DNA of 64,000 bases from Acorus gramineus. Lineage: Eukaryota > Streptophyta > Magnoliopsida > Acorales > Acoraceae. Below the pieces are notes generated by a model. That model worked only from the letters and a program-made list of their open reading frames with translations, had not been told where the DNA came from and did not search any database. Below, piece after piece: positions 1-12,600 of the stretch. The stretch lies in assembly GCA_030737835.1 (NCBI GenBank), contig CM060851.1, forward strand, positions 6,905,348 to 6,969,347, given 5' to 3'. Position numbers and translations under genes: made by a program. How positions within the stretch are numbered: the stretch's first letter is position 1; each line of letters opens with the position of its first letter.

Positions 1-130
1 GAATTTGTATTTGAAAAAAAATTCAGATATTCGAATACCTAGAACAATTGGTATTTACTCTGAAAAGTATACGGATCTGGCATGTATTATAAATTATACA
101 TGTTTGTTTTAGTTTGTTATATATATTTTA

Positions 131-620
131 GGAATCCAATTATACTTTCATGTTTAATGTATTCTAAATTTTATTCTTTTCGTGGTTTGTTCTGATAGAT
201 CTGTAGGGTATTGGCTTACATACACAATTACATTATAGGTTTGTTTTTAATGACTGATTATATGATTGCAAAAGCACAATAATCCGACTTTCTAAGTTTT
301 TCTGATTATTGGTATAATATTGTCTTTTTTTTTGTAATAGTTATGATACATATAGCAAAAAATTTCATCATTCTTGGGTCCAATTACTTGTTTTAAAGAG
401 AAAAGCAAGAAAACAATGAATATAAATATAGCTATTTTTATATTTCTTGAGGAATCCAATTATGATCTATTATTAATTTTAGTTCTTTTCTTGGTTTAAT
501 CTGACCTGTAGGGCATTGGCTTACATACACAATTATGATGTAGGTTTGTTTTTAATGACTATGATTATTTTATTGCAAAAGCACAATAGTATGACTTTCT
601 AAGTGTTTCTGATTATTAAT
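131..620. repeat. Direct repeat pair of about 170-185 bp
   Basis: Two similar segments, about 131-315 and 451-620, follow each other in direct orientation. Both start with GGAATCCAATTAT and share the phrases GGCATTGGCTTACATACACA (first copy GGTATTGG...), GGTTTGTTTTTAATGACT, GCAAAAGCACAATA and GACTTTCTAAG. No coding potential is visible. The surroundings are AT-rich and no gene is recognised between 1 and 1,800. The segment probably belongs to the body of the element whose Helitron-type 3' end lies at 1,844. Confidence 0.7.
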
Positions 621-837
621 AATTTTTTGTTAATAATTAATCCACATATAATGTTTGTTTACGCATCATACCTGGTGCTGTTGTTTGGTTTTTTTTTTTT
701 TTTTCGCTTAAGGGCTCTTCCAATTTTTGAAATGGGTTTCTAAAAGATGAATTCTTGGTGAAGGCTTATGCATGAAGTAGGTTTAGTGAATGCCTTTAGA
801 AACATTTGTGTGAGCTTTTGTGTTTTCTTATTTTCAA

Positions 838-918
838 CAGAATCTTTGTGACTATTTTTTTGGCTAACTTTCAGCAGAATCTTTGTGACTATTTTTTTGG
901 CTAACGCATCTTTGTGAC
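838..918. repeat. Tandem repeat, period 37 bp, about 2.3 copies
   Basis: The unit starting CAGAATCTTTGTGACTATTT occurs at 838-868 and again at 875-905, each ending in GGCTAAC. A third partial copy (GCATCTTTGTGAC) ends at 918. It lies in non-coding AT-rich sequence. Confidence 0.8.
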
Positions 919-1815
919 ACATTATGTAATTGTTCATTGCACTTGAGGATCACACTTCCGTACCTGTGGTTTCACCAGTCTATCTAAACATGTATCTCTA
1001 GCCATTTATCATAGGGTAATTTTGTGAAGAGTGAAAAAGAAAAAATCTGATTCATTCTCTTGGAGCAGAGCAGAATTTGTTATTCAAAGCATGATTTTTT
1101 TCCAATATTCTGATTTACATTCACGAGAAGGTGCCATTGAAAGTTTATTGGATTCTTTTCTATATTTTATTATTTGTTTGAACAGCAAAATGAGGTTTGT
1201 TCCATTAAAAACTAGATTAATTTCTGCAAATTCATTCACTTATTTTGGGATAGCTGATGGCCTGCCTGTGTTGACATTGTAACTGCTCCCATACTTCACC
1301 TTTAAATGTTAGATCCTCTTGGGTTTTCTTAGGCCGGTGGAACAATTAATTTAACAAGCAAATTTTTATGAGACTTGTCTTCTGTAGGTGTAAACTTTTT
1401 GTATAATCTGTCACGTTTTAGTACTGTGTATGTACATGGTTATGTTTACGTTTCAATATTTGGTAATGTACATGGTTTTATTTTGCTTACAATTCAATTT
1501 TTAAATTTTCATTTCGATCCATATCACGATAAATACATTATCATAAATACATTATGTTTGTACAACTATTTAGCCTCCATCTTCATCATAATCTCTCTCT
1601 GCGGGTTCTCTATTTTCATATTATCATACAAAATCATGAAATTAAGTTCATATATGTTTTTCTAGATCTTCTTCTCCCTCTCTTCAAAAACAAATTGGAC
1701 AAGAATCATAACAAACTTGTAATGATCTAGAGTTCAATCTAAATTTAGCACTTATCATTTTAACATATTTATATAATTAAATATCTTATTTATTAAATTA
1801 TCAACAAAAAAAATT

Positions 1816-1844
1816 CATGTGCAACGCACATGTGCCTCAACTAG
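1816..1844 (+). mobile_element. Helitron 3' terminus (hairpin plus CTAG, then T)
   Basis: CATGTGC (1816-1822) and GCACATG (1826-1832) form a perfect 7-bp stem with a 3-nt loop. Eight bases later comes CTAG (1841-1844), followed by T. A short hairpin about 10 nt before a terminal CTRR, inserted next to T, is the standard signature of a plant Helitron 3' end. No matching 5' TC terminus was recognised in the 1,800 bp upstream, so the left part may lie outside the window. Confidence 0.75.
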
Positions 1845-3712
1845 TTGCTATAAAAATGAACAAATTCAAATTTTAGCTTTGTGTGAACTCAACGATAGAT
1901 TTAATCCAATGAAAATCCATTCATATCATTGTAATTTCATCCATAATTTATTCATATTTTCATCATATCATGCATGACACATTAAAATTTTAAGCTTCAC
2001 ATTTCATCATACTTATATGATGACTACTATAGATATATAATAAAATAATATTAATAATTTACATCATCTATGATAAAATTACATTCATATGCCGACTTAT
2101 CCATGAAAAAATTCCTTTACATCAATTATGATTAAATTACATTAATATGCCGACTAAAATTATATTAATATGTTTATTATTTTATTATAATCATATTTGA
2201 ATATCATAATATTGTTATGATAAGAGGATCCTTATAAAATGAAAATATATTCAAAATATTATTCCAAAAAAAAAAATTCCCATTTCATATGCAAAGACAT
2301 GATGATACATTAAAAAAAGGTATGAAATATTAATGTAATCTCTTCATTTTAGATTTCCAAATTATATTATGAAAATTCAATACACCCTTCAACCTCCAAC
2401 TATGAAACGGCCACTCTCATTCATCCACCCTCCATTCAATCTCCTCATCATTCATCCCCTCTCCATTCAATCCCCTCATCTTCTTCTAGAGACAATGGCT
2501 TATGCTATTCCACAAACCCTCAAATTTATTTATGCAACATTGAATACCCATTCATTGTCATCCCCATTCATTGTCATCCCCATTCATTTAGATAAATGGA
2601 TCTATCATCTCTCTCTTTTTTCTTCTCTCTCTCAAAATTTTTTTTAACCTTAGGAAGGTGAGTTAATCTTTTGTAGAAATTATGGTTATTTTGAAGTTTT
2701 TATATTGCAAATAAACTAAATATGTTATTTTTTCAAACATATTTTGATTTCAATATTTTCAATATCAAAATAGAGTAAAAAATATTTTCATAATTAAAAT
2801 GAATCACTTTTTTAATTGTATTCTATCAATTTTAGTGTTTTGTTATTATTGTGAGCTATTTATTTTAAATAGATTATATGATATATATAAAGGTTATGAT
2901 GATATCTATTAAAAAGTTTTTTAATTTTTAATATGAATTTATGCGCCTTCTCATTTTTAATTTTCAATTTGCATACAAGCTTTGGTGTTCATCATATATA
3001 GAAATGGCTAAAAATTAAATTCTATAGATTTTAATATATATATATATATATATTATATTATTTATTTTATATTTTATTTTATATCTATATATATATATAT
3101 ATACTACTATATAAAAGTCCCTTAACCCAAAAAACTGTCATTTGACCATTTTACCCCTGTCAATCCATTCAATCCCATTACAATCCATTTACATCACTTT
3201 AGTCACAACCATTTGACCATGAAAATTCACATCATTTTAATCTCATTCATAATTTATTTTTATACATACATTTTATTATCATATCTTTTAAATGTATCAT
3301 ATAATTGTATTAATAATTACATTACATAAATTATATGTGTTTTAAATATTTATAGATACCAACTGAAATTAGATTAATATATTTATTAACTTATAATTAA
3401 AATTAGATATCATAATATTATTAAGAGAAGGGGATGCTTATAAAATAAAAGGATATTTCAAAATTAGATTGATATATTTATTAATTTATAATTAAAATCA
3501 GATGTCATAATATTATTAAAAAAAAGAAATGCATATAAAATAAAATGATATTTAAAATATAAATATTATTTTAATATATTTTATACTCTATTTTAATTAT
3601 AAAAATCAAGTTATAACATATACGTGAAAAAATTCTTATTCCTTACACATGATGCATGACGTTCCTATTCAATTTTTTTTTAATTAACATTCATTACTCA
3701 TTATTATTTATA
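1845..3712. other. AT-rich intergenic stretch without recognised gene
   Basis: This is very AT-rich sequence with short simple repeats: a CATTCATTGTCATCCC duplication near 2,555-2,590 and TA microsatellites near 3,035-3,050 and 3,086-3,101. At about 3,084 a sequence TCTATATATA...ACTACTATATAAAAG followed by CCCTTAACCC resembles a plant Helitron 5' end, but no partner 3' end is assigned. No open frame deserves a gene call. Confidence 0.5.
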
Positions 3713-4049
3713 TCTATATTTCTATACAAAAGCTCTTTAACATAAAAATAGGCATTCATTTCTTTAATGCCATCCCATTCACACCTCAAATTGTGAAATT
3801 CAATCAATCCCAAAACCCAAAGACGTTGTGACATTCAATCAATTATTTATTATAATTTAATCACCAAAATCATTTATTGTTTTCAAAACTCTTCCCCTAC
3901 CCACGCTTCATCTTCCCTGAGCCAGCGAACCCATTAATCATTGGGAAAAAAATGATTGTTCTTCTTCAACTCTTCCCAAGCCCATCAATTATTTGTATTT
4001 TGTTTTAGGACTTGGTTTTTCCGTTTGCCATTTACTGGGAGGAAATCAG

Positions 4050-6447
4050 TCCATCGACAGGCTCGATGATTTCTATTCCGAAGCCTTTGAAGTATTTAAA
4101 GCCCCATTACTCATTTTTGTGCCCCTTTTTTGAGAAGCTTACAAAGGATTCAGATATACAGGTGATAATTTTTGTTTCTTTTGTTCTTTTTTTTTTTGAA
4201 TTGTTAGTGATTAGGTTTTAATGTTTGGTTTTACAAGTTGCAGAAGAAGTTTGCTGACATTCTGTCAGTTTTAGCAATGACCATTTATATGAGAGATCAG
4301 GTAATTTAATCTGAAACTTTTTTGCTTCACCATTATTATTTTATTTTTTTTATAGTTATTTACACATTCGATTGATTGTGAAAATTAAATTATTGTTCCT
4401 GGGAAGAGAATCAGGGAAGGGATAAGATTTTGGATATGCCAAATTGTCACACTTTGTTTGTTTTTGTCTATTTGATAATTAGTTGTTCCTATGAACTTTT
4501 GTTTGAATTAAATTTGTTCTTCTTCGCTTTGTTTTTTTTGATGCCTTTATCGGAGAGTATGAAATATAAGCTTTTGGGTACAACATAAGATGTTGGTTCC
4601 TGTGATCATGAATATGTAGGCACGGTAAGCACTAAGCACTTAATGAGTACCGCATAGAAAAGGAGGGATGCCCTAATCATTGCTTTCTTTTTTATTACTT
4701 AGCAGGCGTGATAGCCAAGACTTAATCTTTTTGTTAATTGTTTGTAATTCGTAATATTCTTGTACTCATTTATAAAATATTTGGTTTATTTAATCAGGAA
4801 CCTTGCAGTAGGAATTTCCCGAGAGTATATAATGCGAAAGGTTAGGGAGTGAAATCTTTCAGCATGTTTGCTAACATTTTATGCTATGTTCCTCAATTCA
4901 AAATATCACCCTGTCTCTTTCATTTAGCTTCAAAAGTATGCAATGCTTCCATCGGAGTGGATTGTGCTAATGAATATATTATTAAAGTAACCATTTTTGG
5001 TTTATAAAAAACTTAAACTGGAGTATTATACATTGTTTTATTTTCATTATAAGAAATAAGAAATTGTGGTCTAACAGGATTCATTGAACTTAGACTGGTC
5101 GAAAGCATGTTCTACCATTTTAAAGTTTAGGCTTTGATTAAGCATTTCAGATGAACTCGTAATAAACTTCTTAAGGTAGCTGCTATTGCATTAAGGGGTC
5201 TATGTGCACCATAAACCAGATATCTATGGGGATTAAAACATCAGCATTTCATGTTCCTATTTTGTTTTTGTCTCACATTGAATTTTACATCACATTTAAA
5301 TGATTTTTGGGTCTTTGGCCATCCTTTTTTATTATTGTGTAACATTTCTTATTGTCTCCCTTGACAGCGTAACATCTGGCCAAGAGTTGATATGATGGAT
5401 TTGATGGACCAGAGCATTTCAGATGAAGTTATACCATGTCTGTTGTGTATATCATTTGATCTCACTTCATGAAATTATATCTAAAAAAGAAGAGAAAAGA
5501 ATGTGATTTAGAAAAACTTAAGTTGGCAATGAGAGAGGCATATTAAATTATTAATATAATTAGTAGTATGAATAAATTTCGTAGTGATTTTTCAATTAGC
5601 ATGTGTGGATATTGTTTTGCCAAGTTACAGATGGAAATTTTAAATAATATGTGAACTTCCATGGCAGCCATGGATAGTTAACCTCCTATAAAGACTAAAT
5701 GTTGTTTTCCATTTTTTAGGCTATTGATATATAAAATTATGTGATCCATAACGAAGGAACTCAAGAAGTAGCTGAATTTTTCTTTTGACTATCAACACTG
5801 TGAGGATTTATGCAATTTGGATATGGAAGGAGTTTCTGTATGATGTATGGTGATTCTAGCATAATTCTATTACAGAATATGTAGCAGTGGGCTTTGGTGT
5901 GTGTTCGACACTGGCTCAATGGCTCAACCAAAGATTAGGTGGTGTAAGATGTTTTGATACTCAGACATTTTCTGTTATTGTGTAGTAATGTTGTTAGTCA
6001 CACACTATCTATTGAGCTGGTACATCAATTAAAAAAAAAAAAGGCCATTTGTAAACCTCAATGTCAGCTTCTGTGGGGTTGATAACTTGATACTGCACTT
6101 TTCATGTTAATAGGGATTTAAATGGTTTCTTCATCTCATTTTCCATTATTTGGCTAAATTTTACTTTTCTTTATTCTTACGATTAAAATCTGGGCATAAT
6201 TTATCAATCATATCGACTATTGATGTATCTGTTTTCATATTTCAGCACAATGCTGAACATGAAGCTGTTGATGTTTTGACAGAGGTTTACTCTGATCTCT
6301 CATTTGTTATCGTATAATTTTGCATGTGTTTGTCACAGTACTAATAAAAATCATTTAATTCTACGTTGAAAGCATTGATCTGTTGACTAAGCATTTTGAT
6401 GAGACAAATTACAAAAGGACATGCTTGTATCTCACCAGTTACTCTAG
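4050..6447 (+). pseudogene. RPN1: RPN1 (26S proteasome non-ATPase subunit, PSMD2) multi-exon fragment
   Basis: RPN1 is the large ubiquitin-receptor scaffold of the proteasome base. Exon-like pieces occur in the order of the plant protein. About 4,050-4,161 gives SMISIPKPLKYLKPHY (family SMTSVPKPLKFLRPHY), ending at a GT donor. 4,244-4,300 gives KKFADILSVLAMTI. About 4,798-4,840 gives NLAVGISREY (family NLAGEIAQEY). About 5,369-5,440 gives a weak DLMD match. 6,246-6,284 gives HNAEHEAVDVLTEV. About 6,373-6,447 gives DLLTKHFDETNYKRTCLYLT. Most are flanked by AG and GT. Together they cover roughly residues 75-240 of a protein of about 890. The HEAT/PC repeat body, most of the exon before 4,798 and the N-terminus are missing, so no functional product is expected. 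Introns are retained, so this is not a processed copy. Confidence 0.85.
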
Positions 6448-7833
6448 GTATATATTCGCAATCACCAAGTGCAAATATTTTCGTGGAGTAGTTTTTAAAA
6501 TATTTTTGTGCCTCTGTTTTATATCATGATGATGTGTTTTCTAGATGGTGAAAGTCAAAGAGTTCATATAAATAATGTCACATTAAACTAACAAATCTGG
6601 ATAATGCTTTACCGGAGAGGGAGCAAATCTAGGCTGATGGTCCGAAGGGGATAAAGGCATTATGGTTTAAAGGGGTTTCAAAGTTTATTGGGTTCTTTGA
6701 TATTCTTATTAGCATGGGCCTTCATAAGGTCATTTTTAGTGTGGATTAGTTTTAGTTTATAAAGTAATCAACAATCTACATAAACACTATTAAAAAAAAA
6801 ACTGGACAAAATGTTTGATGCCTGCAACATTACGGTTGTGTGAATGTCTTTTTATCGATTATAGGGATAGGACTGAAACTACATTTAGTCACCATATAAT
6901 CAAGACTTTAATTTCTAATTTCTGGTGAGATTGGAACTGAGGGTTAAATAGCTTACAAATTTTTGTGAATCTCTTTTATCAGTAATTTTTAAATATAAAC
7001 TGCTTCTCTCCACGCAAAAGTTTGATTTTTATTGAAACCATAAATGCCTTTAATTGTTTCTAAATTTATTATGTAGATTTTGATGATTTATCACTTCCTC
7101 TCTTTTTTTATCTGTGAAATGGAGCTTATGAAATTTTTTTCTAAATTGGGGCCTGCCTTTATCTTTCAATGGCATGGACAAGGGAGTTTAAGTTGATTTG
7201 ATTTCTTATATAGTACATGTTTATTGCTTGATTTCGTGTCGTTGGTTAACTATTAATTAGGGTGTATTTACTTTGAGAAAAATTAATTAAGGTGTATTGT
7301 TTAGAGATTTTCATTTTTCCACTGACATTGTGATATTCCACAAACCAAAAAATGCCCCTTGGGCAGGGAGTTGGTTGATGCCTGAAGAATGATTGAATTG
7401 GATTACCTGTTTCTAAGCTTGATGAGATGGTTTTTTGTTTATTAATTTATTATCAAATTTGAGAGGCAGTCATGGTAAACATTTAATTTACTTGCAAATC
7501 CCACATTCCAACTCGTTTTTGTTTGAAAAAAAAAATTCATATTGACATTTGATGGATTAGCTATTCGAAAAAAAATTTAGTGTGGTTTTTGGTTGAAAAC
7601 TTATTTGGGATGCTTGTCTTCCTTTTTGGATGTGTAACAGTGTGTATTTATTTTATTTTTTTTTAGAAAAAATACTATGTTTTTTTTTAAAGTAGAATAT
7701 TTGGTTGGATTCCTAGCATACATTATGTATCAGCTATTTATGCATGAGACTATATATTGGGAAGAGAGTTATTATTTCATTTCAATGCAATCTATAGAAT
7801 TCTTTCTGTTGAAAATGATCTGCATTGATTAGG

Positions 7834-8508
7834 AAGATTCTTATTCATTGCTTCATGAAGTTGCAAATAAGTTCAATCTGCAGGGAGATTGTTGCATGTA
7901 GATTTCAACTAATTGACCAAGCCATTTGCAAAATGTTTAAACAAGTGGAATTCGAATTATATATATTGATGAAAGCATTGAAACAACACTTGCAGGCCCT
8001 TTTAATTGATAAGATGTTGATTTTAAATAGATGCTTAACTTATTGTTATTCATGATAACAAAGTGTTGTAGAGAGAACAAATACATGATTGACATAAAAA
8101 AATCTCAAATGGACTGTGGAAGTTGATCATGCTCCAGTGATGGTAGTTTAGTTAGTCATGCATTGGATGGACAGAGAAAAAAAAAACATAGTCTGCGCTT
8201 TGTTTTTTTTGTGTGTTTTCTCATGCAAGGTTGTTTTCATAAATTCTTCTCAGGTAGTGTTAACTCTGCTATTTGATTAAATGTTTCATGAAATGGTTTA
8301 TAACATAGGGGTGGAAGTGCATTATGTAAATTTATATGTTCATGAAGTAGTTTGTTTTATGATTATTATTATCTTAAGGGCATGTTTTTGAATTGATTGT
8401 AGGAATACTTCATTCGGCATGTAGATGAACATCCGATAATGTCAAAATCCGAATGGCAATGTGCGACTCGATGTTTTAGAAGCAGCCACTAAGAGACGGA
8501 ACTCTAAG
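7834..8508 (+). other. Two exon-like segments of unknown origin inside the Helitron
   Basis: Segment 7,834-7,884 reads EDSYSLLHEVANKFNLQ and ends at CAG. Segment 8,403-8,508 lies between TTGTAG and a GTATAC donor-like site; one frame reads VRLDVLEAATKRRNSK, another HVDEHPIMSKSEWQC followed by a stop. Neither matches the next part of RPN1. They may be exons captured from a second gene or chance frames. No family is recognised. Confidence 0.25.
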
Positions 8509-9375
8509 GTATACATTTTCTCATAATCTATATGCATTTTTACGCCATTCGCTTATTGGACTTTATAGGGACTAGAGTTAGAACTGAGGACTAATCGAGC
8601 ATTCAAGGAGAATGGCATGCTTGGAGATAACTTTGGTTTCCATTTAACAAACATGTTAGGAAATCTTGTCTAGGCCAAGGAAATAGCTTTTATTTTTCTG
8701 GTGTGTTTGTTATTATCATTTTCTTTGTGTGTGTAAAAAATAAATTTAATATATATTTAAAAACAATTAAAATCAATTTCAAATAAAAAATATTTTTTAT
8801 GTTAATATTATTTTTCAAGTAGACGATGATGTGAAAAATATATGTTTAGAAGATTTTGCTTAAATATTTTTCTTTTCTATAATTTATTTAAATTTTTTTT
8901 TTTCTTCTTCTATGATTCACTTTTACCTTTATCTCGAATTGTAATCCTCTCAATTGATTCATTTTTGACGTGAGACAAACAATTTTAATTTAGTTTGAAT
9001 CTCTCACTAAAAGTTTAGAATTATTTGATTATTTTGAATTGATCAATTATATATAAACATTAGCTTCATTTGTTTAGATCATTTTTTATGGGTCCAATAT
9101 ACTTCACAAGGGTGGTTTGTTTTATTGGTACTTGTATTTTTTTGTCAAATTTTTCATATTTTTCTATATTCTTTTTTGAAAAAATGCCTATCAAACATTT
9201 TCGTCTATGAATTTGTGTTTGACACTATTATTTTCATCATTTAATTGGATAAACTATAAACACTAGATTTTTTACATTTGAAATCAATATTATGAAAATG
9301 TTGTAATAACTAATTTTTTGGACATTACATATGTTACATTTTGTCTACGTGCATTTACACATTCACAACAACTAG

Positions 9376-9664
9376 TCTATTTAAAGGGGACATACTTACT
9401 CGTCAGAGAGGTTCAAATAGAACCACTCAGTAAGGGAGGGGTGCATTTAGCTGGACCCAACACCGCGTAAGGCAAGTCAAAGACAACGGAGTGGTCGAAT
9501 TCGATTCCGATCAATAGCAAAGCCTAACAGTCCTTCGTTTCTAAGATTTCACGAAGACGACTTATTTTTTTCTTCTTTCAATTCTAAATTCTTATCAGAT
9601 CGCGATCAAATAAAGCCAATAAAAAACAATTCCTGATTTCAAATCGCGATTTCGGCCCGGAAAG
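9376..9664 (+). promoter_or_regulatory. VPS2 5' flank and leader
   Basis: This 289-bp stretch, richer in GC than its left neighbour, separates the proposed Helitron end from the VPS2 ATG. It must hold the leader and any proximal promoter not supplied by the transposon. No convincing TATA box is visible. A pyrimidine-rich run (TTTTTTTCTTCTTTC) lies near 9,565. The transcription start cannot be read from sequence. Confidence 0.45.
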
Positions 9665-12600
9665 ATGAGCTTCCTCTTCGGCAAGCGAAAGACCCCCGCA
9701 GGTATTACCTCTCTGAGTGTGCGTGTGTGTGTGTTTTTCGATTTCAATTCGATTAGAGATCGCGTTGTTTGCAACATCATGACATATCGGTGGATTTCAT
9801 ATTGAATTCCTGTTTTTCCATGTTAAGAAGATTGAATTTTGCAAAATTGTGTTTTTAATCTCCATATAGCGCGTGAAAACGTGATCTTTAATAATTTGGA
9901 ATTTGAAGTAAATCTATAATCTTGTTATCAATTTTTGAATAAGTTCATGGATTCTACAAATATGGTATTTTTAGGGTTAGGGTTCATGTTTGTTATGCGC
10001 TTCTAATTCTTGGAGGATTGCGTTTGCGCGCAGAGCTTCTGCGGGAGAATAAGAGAATGCTAGACAAGTCTATTAGAGAGATTGAGAGGGAGAGGCAAGG
10101 CTTGCAAACGCAGGAAAAGAAGCTCATCATGGAGATCAAGAAAACCGCGAAGCAAGGCCAGATGGTATTTCTTTGGAGATTATTTTATTTTTTTGTGCCA
10201 TTAGCATCTTTAGTTCAAGTTGTTTGAGTGCATGAATTAGTCTTGACTTGCTTGTGTTTGCTTTTTTTATTTTTTCTTCAGTGAGTTCCTACTCATGATC
10301 ATGAATTGTAAGTATCTTTGTGTATCATCAGAATTACCTAGAATTAGTTAAAGATACCTTTTTTTTTCCTTCCCATTAGAACAATTTGTTGAATGATATC
10401 ACTGAGATAATTGTTTACCCATTTTAAGTTACCACCTCAAGCATGTGAGTATCTGCTATCTAATAATTTGTTATAGTTCATTAATAAAATACGCCTTTTT
10501 TCTTTAGAAAAAGGTGGGATGTATATCAGATTTTATTATATATATATATAAAACATTACAATGTCCAAGGAATGAGTATCTCCTTGCAAAATCAAATAGA
10601 AGTCCTTTCTGAGTCCCAAATTGTGCATCCGTTGCTTCCATGAAAAAATTAATGCTCCTATGAAGTTTACAGCTTGAGGTTCTGAGTCCATCTTTATTCC
10701 GTGCACATGATACATTTTGCATGGTAAAAGTTCACAAGATAGAAGCTAGAAATTTGTCTTGTTGGCTCGAGCACTTTACTGTTGACCGGCCCCTGGGGTA
10801 ATTATGTAATGAGATTAGATATGTTAGATAACTTCTCCTCCTTACATGGTATGTGGGAGGCGGGCAGAAGGCTGAAGGCTAGAGGATACAGGAGCGCTAA
10901 GGCAAAGATATCCCAATCTTTTGTTCCGATCACAGTTTGGGCTACTTGGACTGCACAGAACCATCTCATCTTCAGGAACTCTAGAGTATATTCATCAAGA
11001 ACATTTGGGACATGGTGATGAACCTTGTCAAAGATTGGGTCAGGCTTGTGCTGGGGCAAACAGGGTTATGTATGTAGGGGGCATTATTATTGTGGAGGAG
11101 TAAGGGGTGTGGGCTGTACTGTTTTGGTTTTGATATAAATTCAAGGCTCATGCTTACCATTTAAAAAAAAAAAAGGTTCGAAACCATCTCTCACAAGATT
11201 CCTGTATTAACCATTTTCGCATCCGTCTCATATCTTTAAGTGATGAGAAAGGATACGGTTAGGAAGGTCTTCAGTGGGTCAACTTTGGTTAACAAGTAGT
11301 ATCTACTGCAAGGAAAGATGAGTTTGTGTCCCTATGATAGTCCTGTTATTTGTTTGAGGCTGTGTATAGAATATTTTAGTCTGCTCTGGCAGATCCATTA
11401 GAAATAGTGTGGGGTCAAATTTACTGTCTTTAGTATGTATGCTATAAAGAGGACCAGTTTTCATAAATTTATTTCCTTTTTTTTCTTTTGGCTTATGCTT
11501 CCTTCTTTTGTTGCATACTTGTACTGATTGAGGTTCTATCACATGCAATGAGGATTCAACAATCCCAACTCCCAAGTGTTTTTTCCTCAACAAAAAGAAA
11601 AAAAAAACTATTGTCAAGAGTTCTGCTCTATAGTTTTTTTTTTAAATGGATTTTGAAGAGGTGGGTCAATTTATCACTATGTTCTAGTGCGCTCACATCT
11701 ACTCTGGGTTCCCCTTCCTTTTGTTTGGAAAAAAAAGGTGTTCAGAAATTTTAAATTCTGATAACATAATCCTACTGCAAACAAAATTCAGACAACATTA
11801 ATAAGTGATGCTGATAAGGAGAATGATCAGATATTCAAAGTAAAAGTTTCTGATTTTGATCAAATATGTTTATTTGCATTACTCAATCGTAAAGCAGCTT
11901 ATGAATTTTTGAATGTCAAAGCTGGACCGAAGTCTATTTCTTCTGCTTGATGCACATGCTTGAGCATAATTGTGTATCTAATAGTTAAATCTAAGTGTGC
12001 TGTGTGCATTTGTGAATATTTAGAAGACAATAGTGAAATGCACACATTGTTTTTTTGAATGAAAGAACGACACATTGTTATATTTAAGGTGTCTCTATGT
12101 GCTTCATTACTAATGTTAAGGTGTATATTCTATTTCAGGGAGCCGTGAAAGTAATGGCTAAAGACCTTATTCGAACAAGGCATCAGATCACAAAATTTTA
12201 TGCACTCAAATCACAGCTCCAAGGTGTATCTCTGAGAATCCAGGTAATGTTGGCATCTTTTTTTAATTTGCTGAAGATGTACTGTTCTCAGGTATTTCTA
12301 TTCTTGTACTTCAGTTGATGAGATTCTTCCAATATTGGTCATCGTGTACCATTATGTGTAAATCACATTAACAGAACATCGTCAATATGGCCTATTTCCC
12401 AAATGTCTGGGGCTAGCTTTATGAATCCAAGGACGTCATTGTTTCATATCCAAGTTGATTCTCAAAGGTGGAATACAGATTAGGATATTCTCAGCTATGT
12501 GGATTTGAAGCTTTGTGAGTTTGGAAACATAACAGACATTGTCATGACTCATGGTTGTAAGGGTGGATGGCAGAAGAAGATGAGATTAGGAATGAGTATA

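Larger units (their letters stand above)
3713..9375 (+). mobile_element. Probable Helitron carrying RPN1 exons
   Basis: The proposed left end is TCTATATTTCTATACAAAAG at 3,713, preceded by A. The proposed right end is CTAG at 9,372-9,375, followed by T. About 10 nt before CTAG is a GTGCATTTACAC segment, which reads as a decayed GTGCATTGCAC-type hairpin. Insertion between A and T without target duplication fits the Helitron family. Inside are split, intron-bearing fragments of RPN1 in + orientation, the usual form of Helitron gene capture. An alternative left end lies at about 3,084. The right hairpin is weak, so the borders are inference while the cargo is clear. The right end is 289 bp from the VPS2 start codon. 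Confidence 0.5.
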
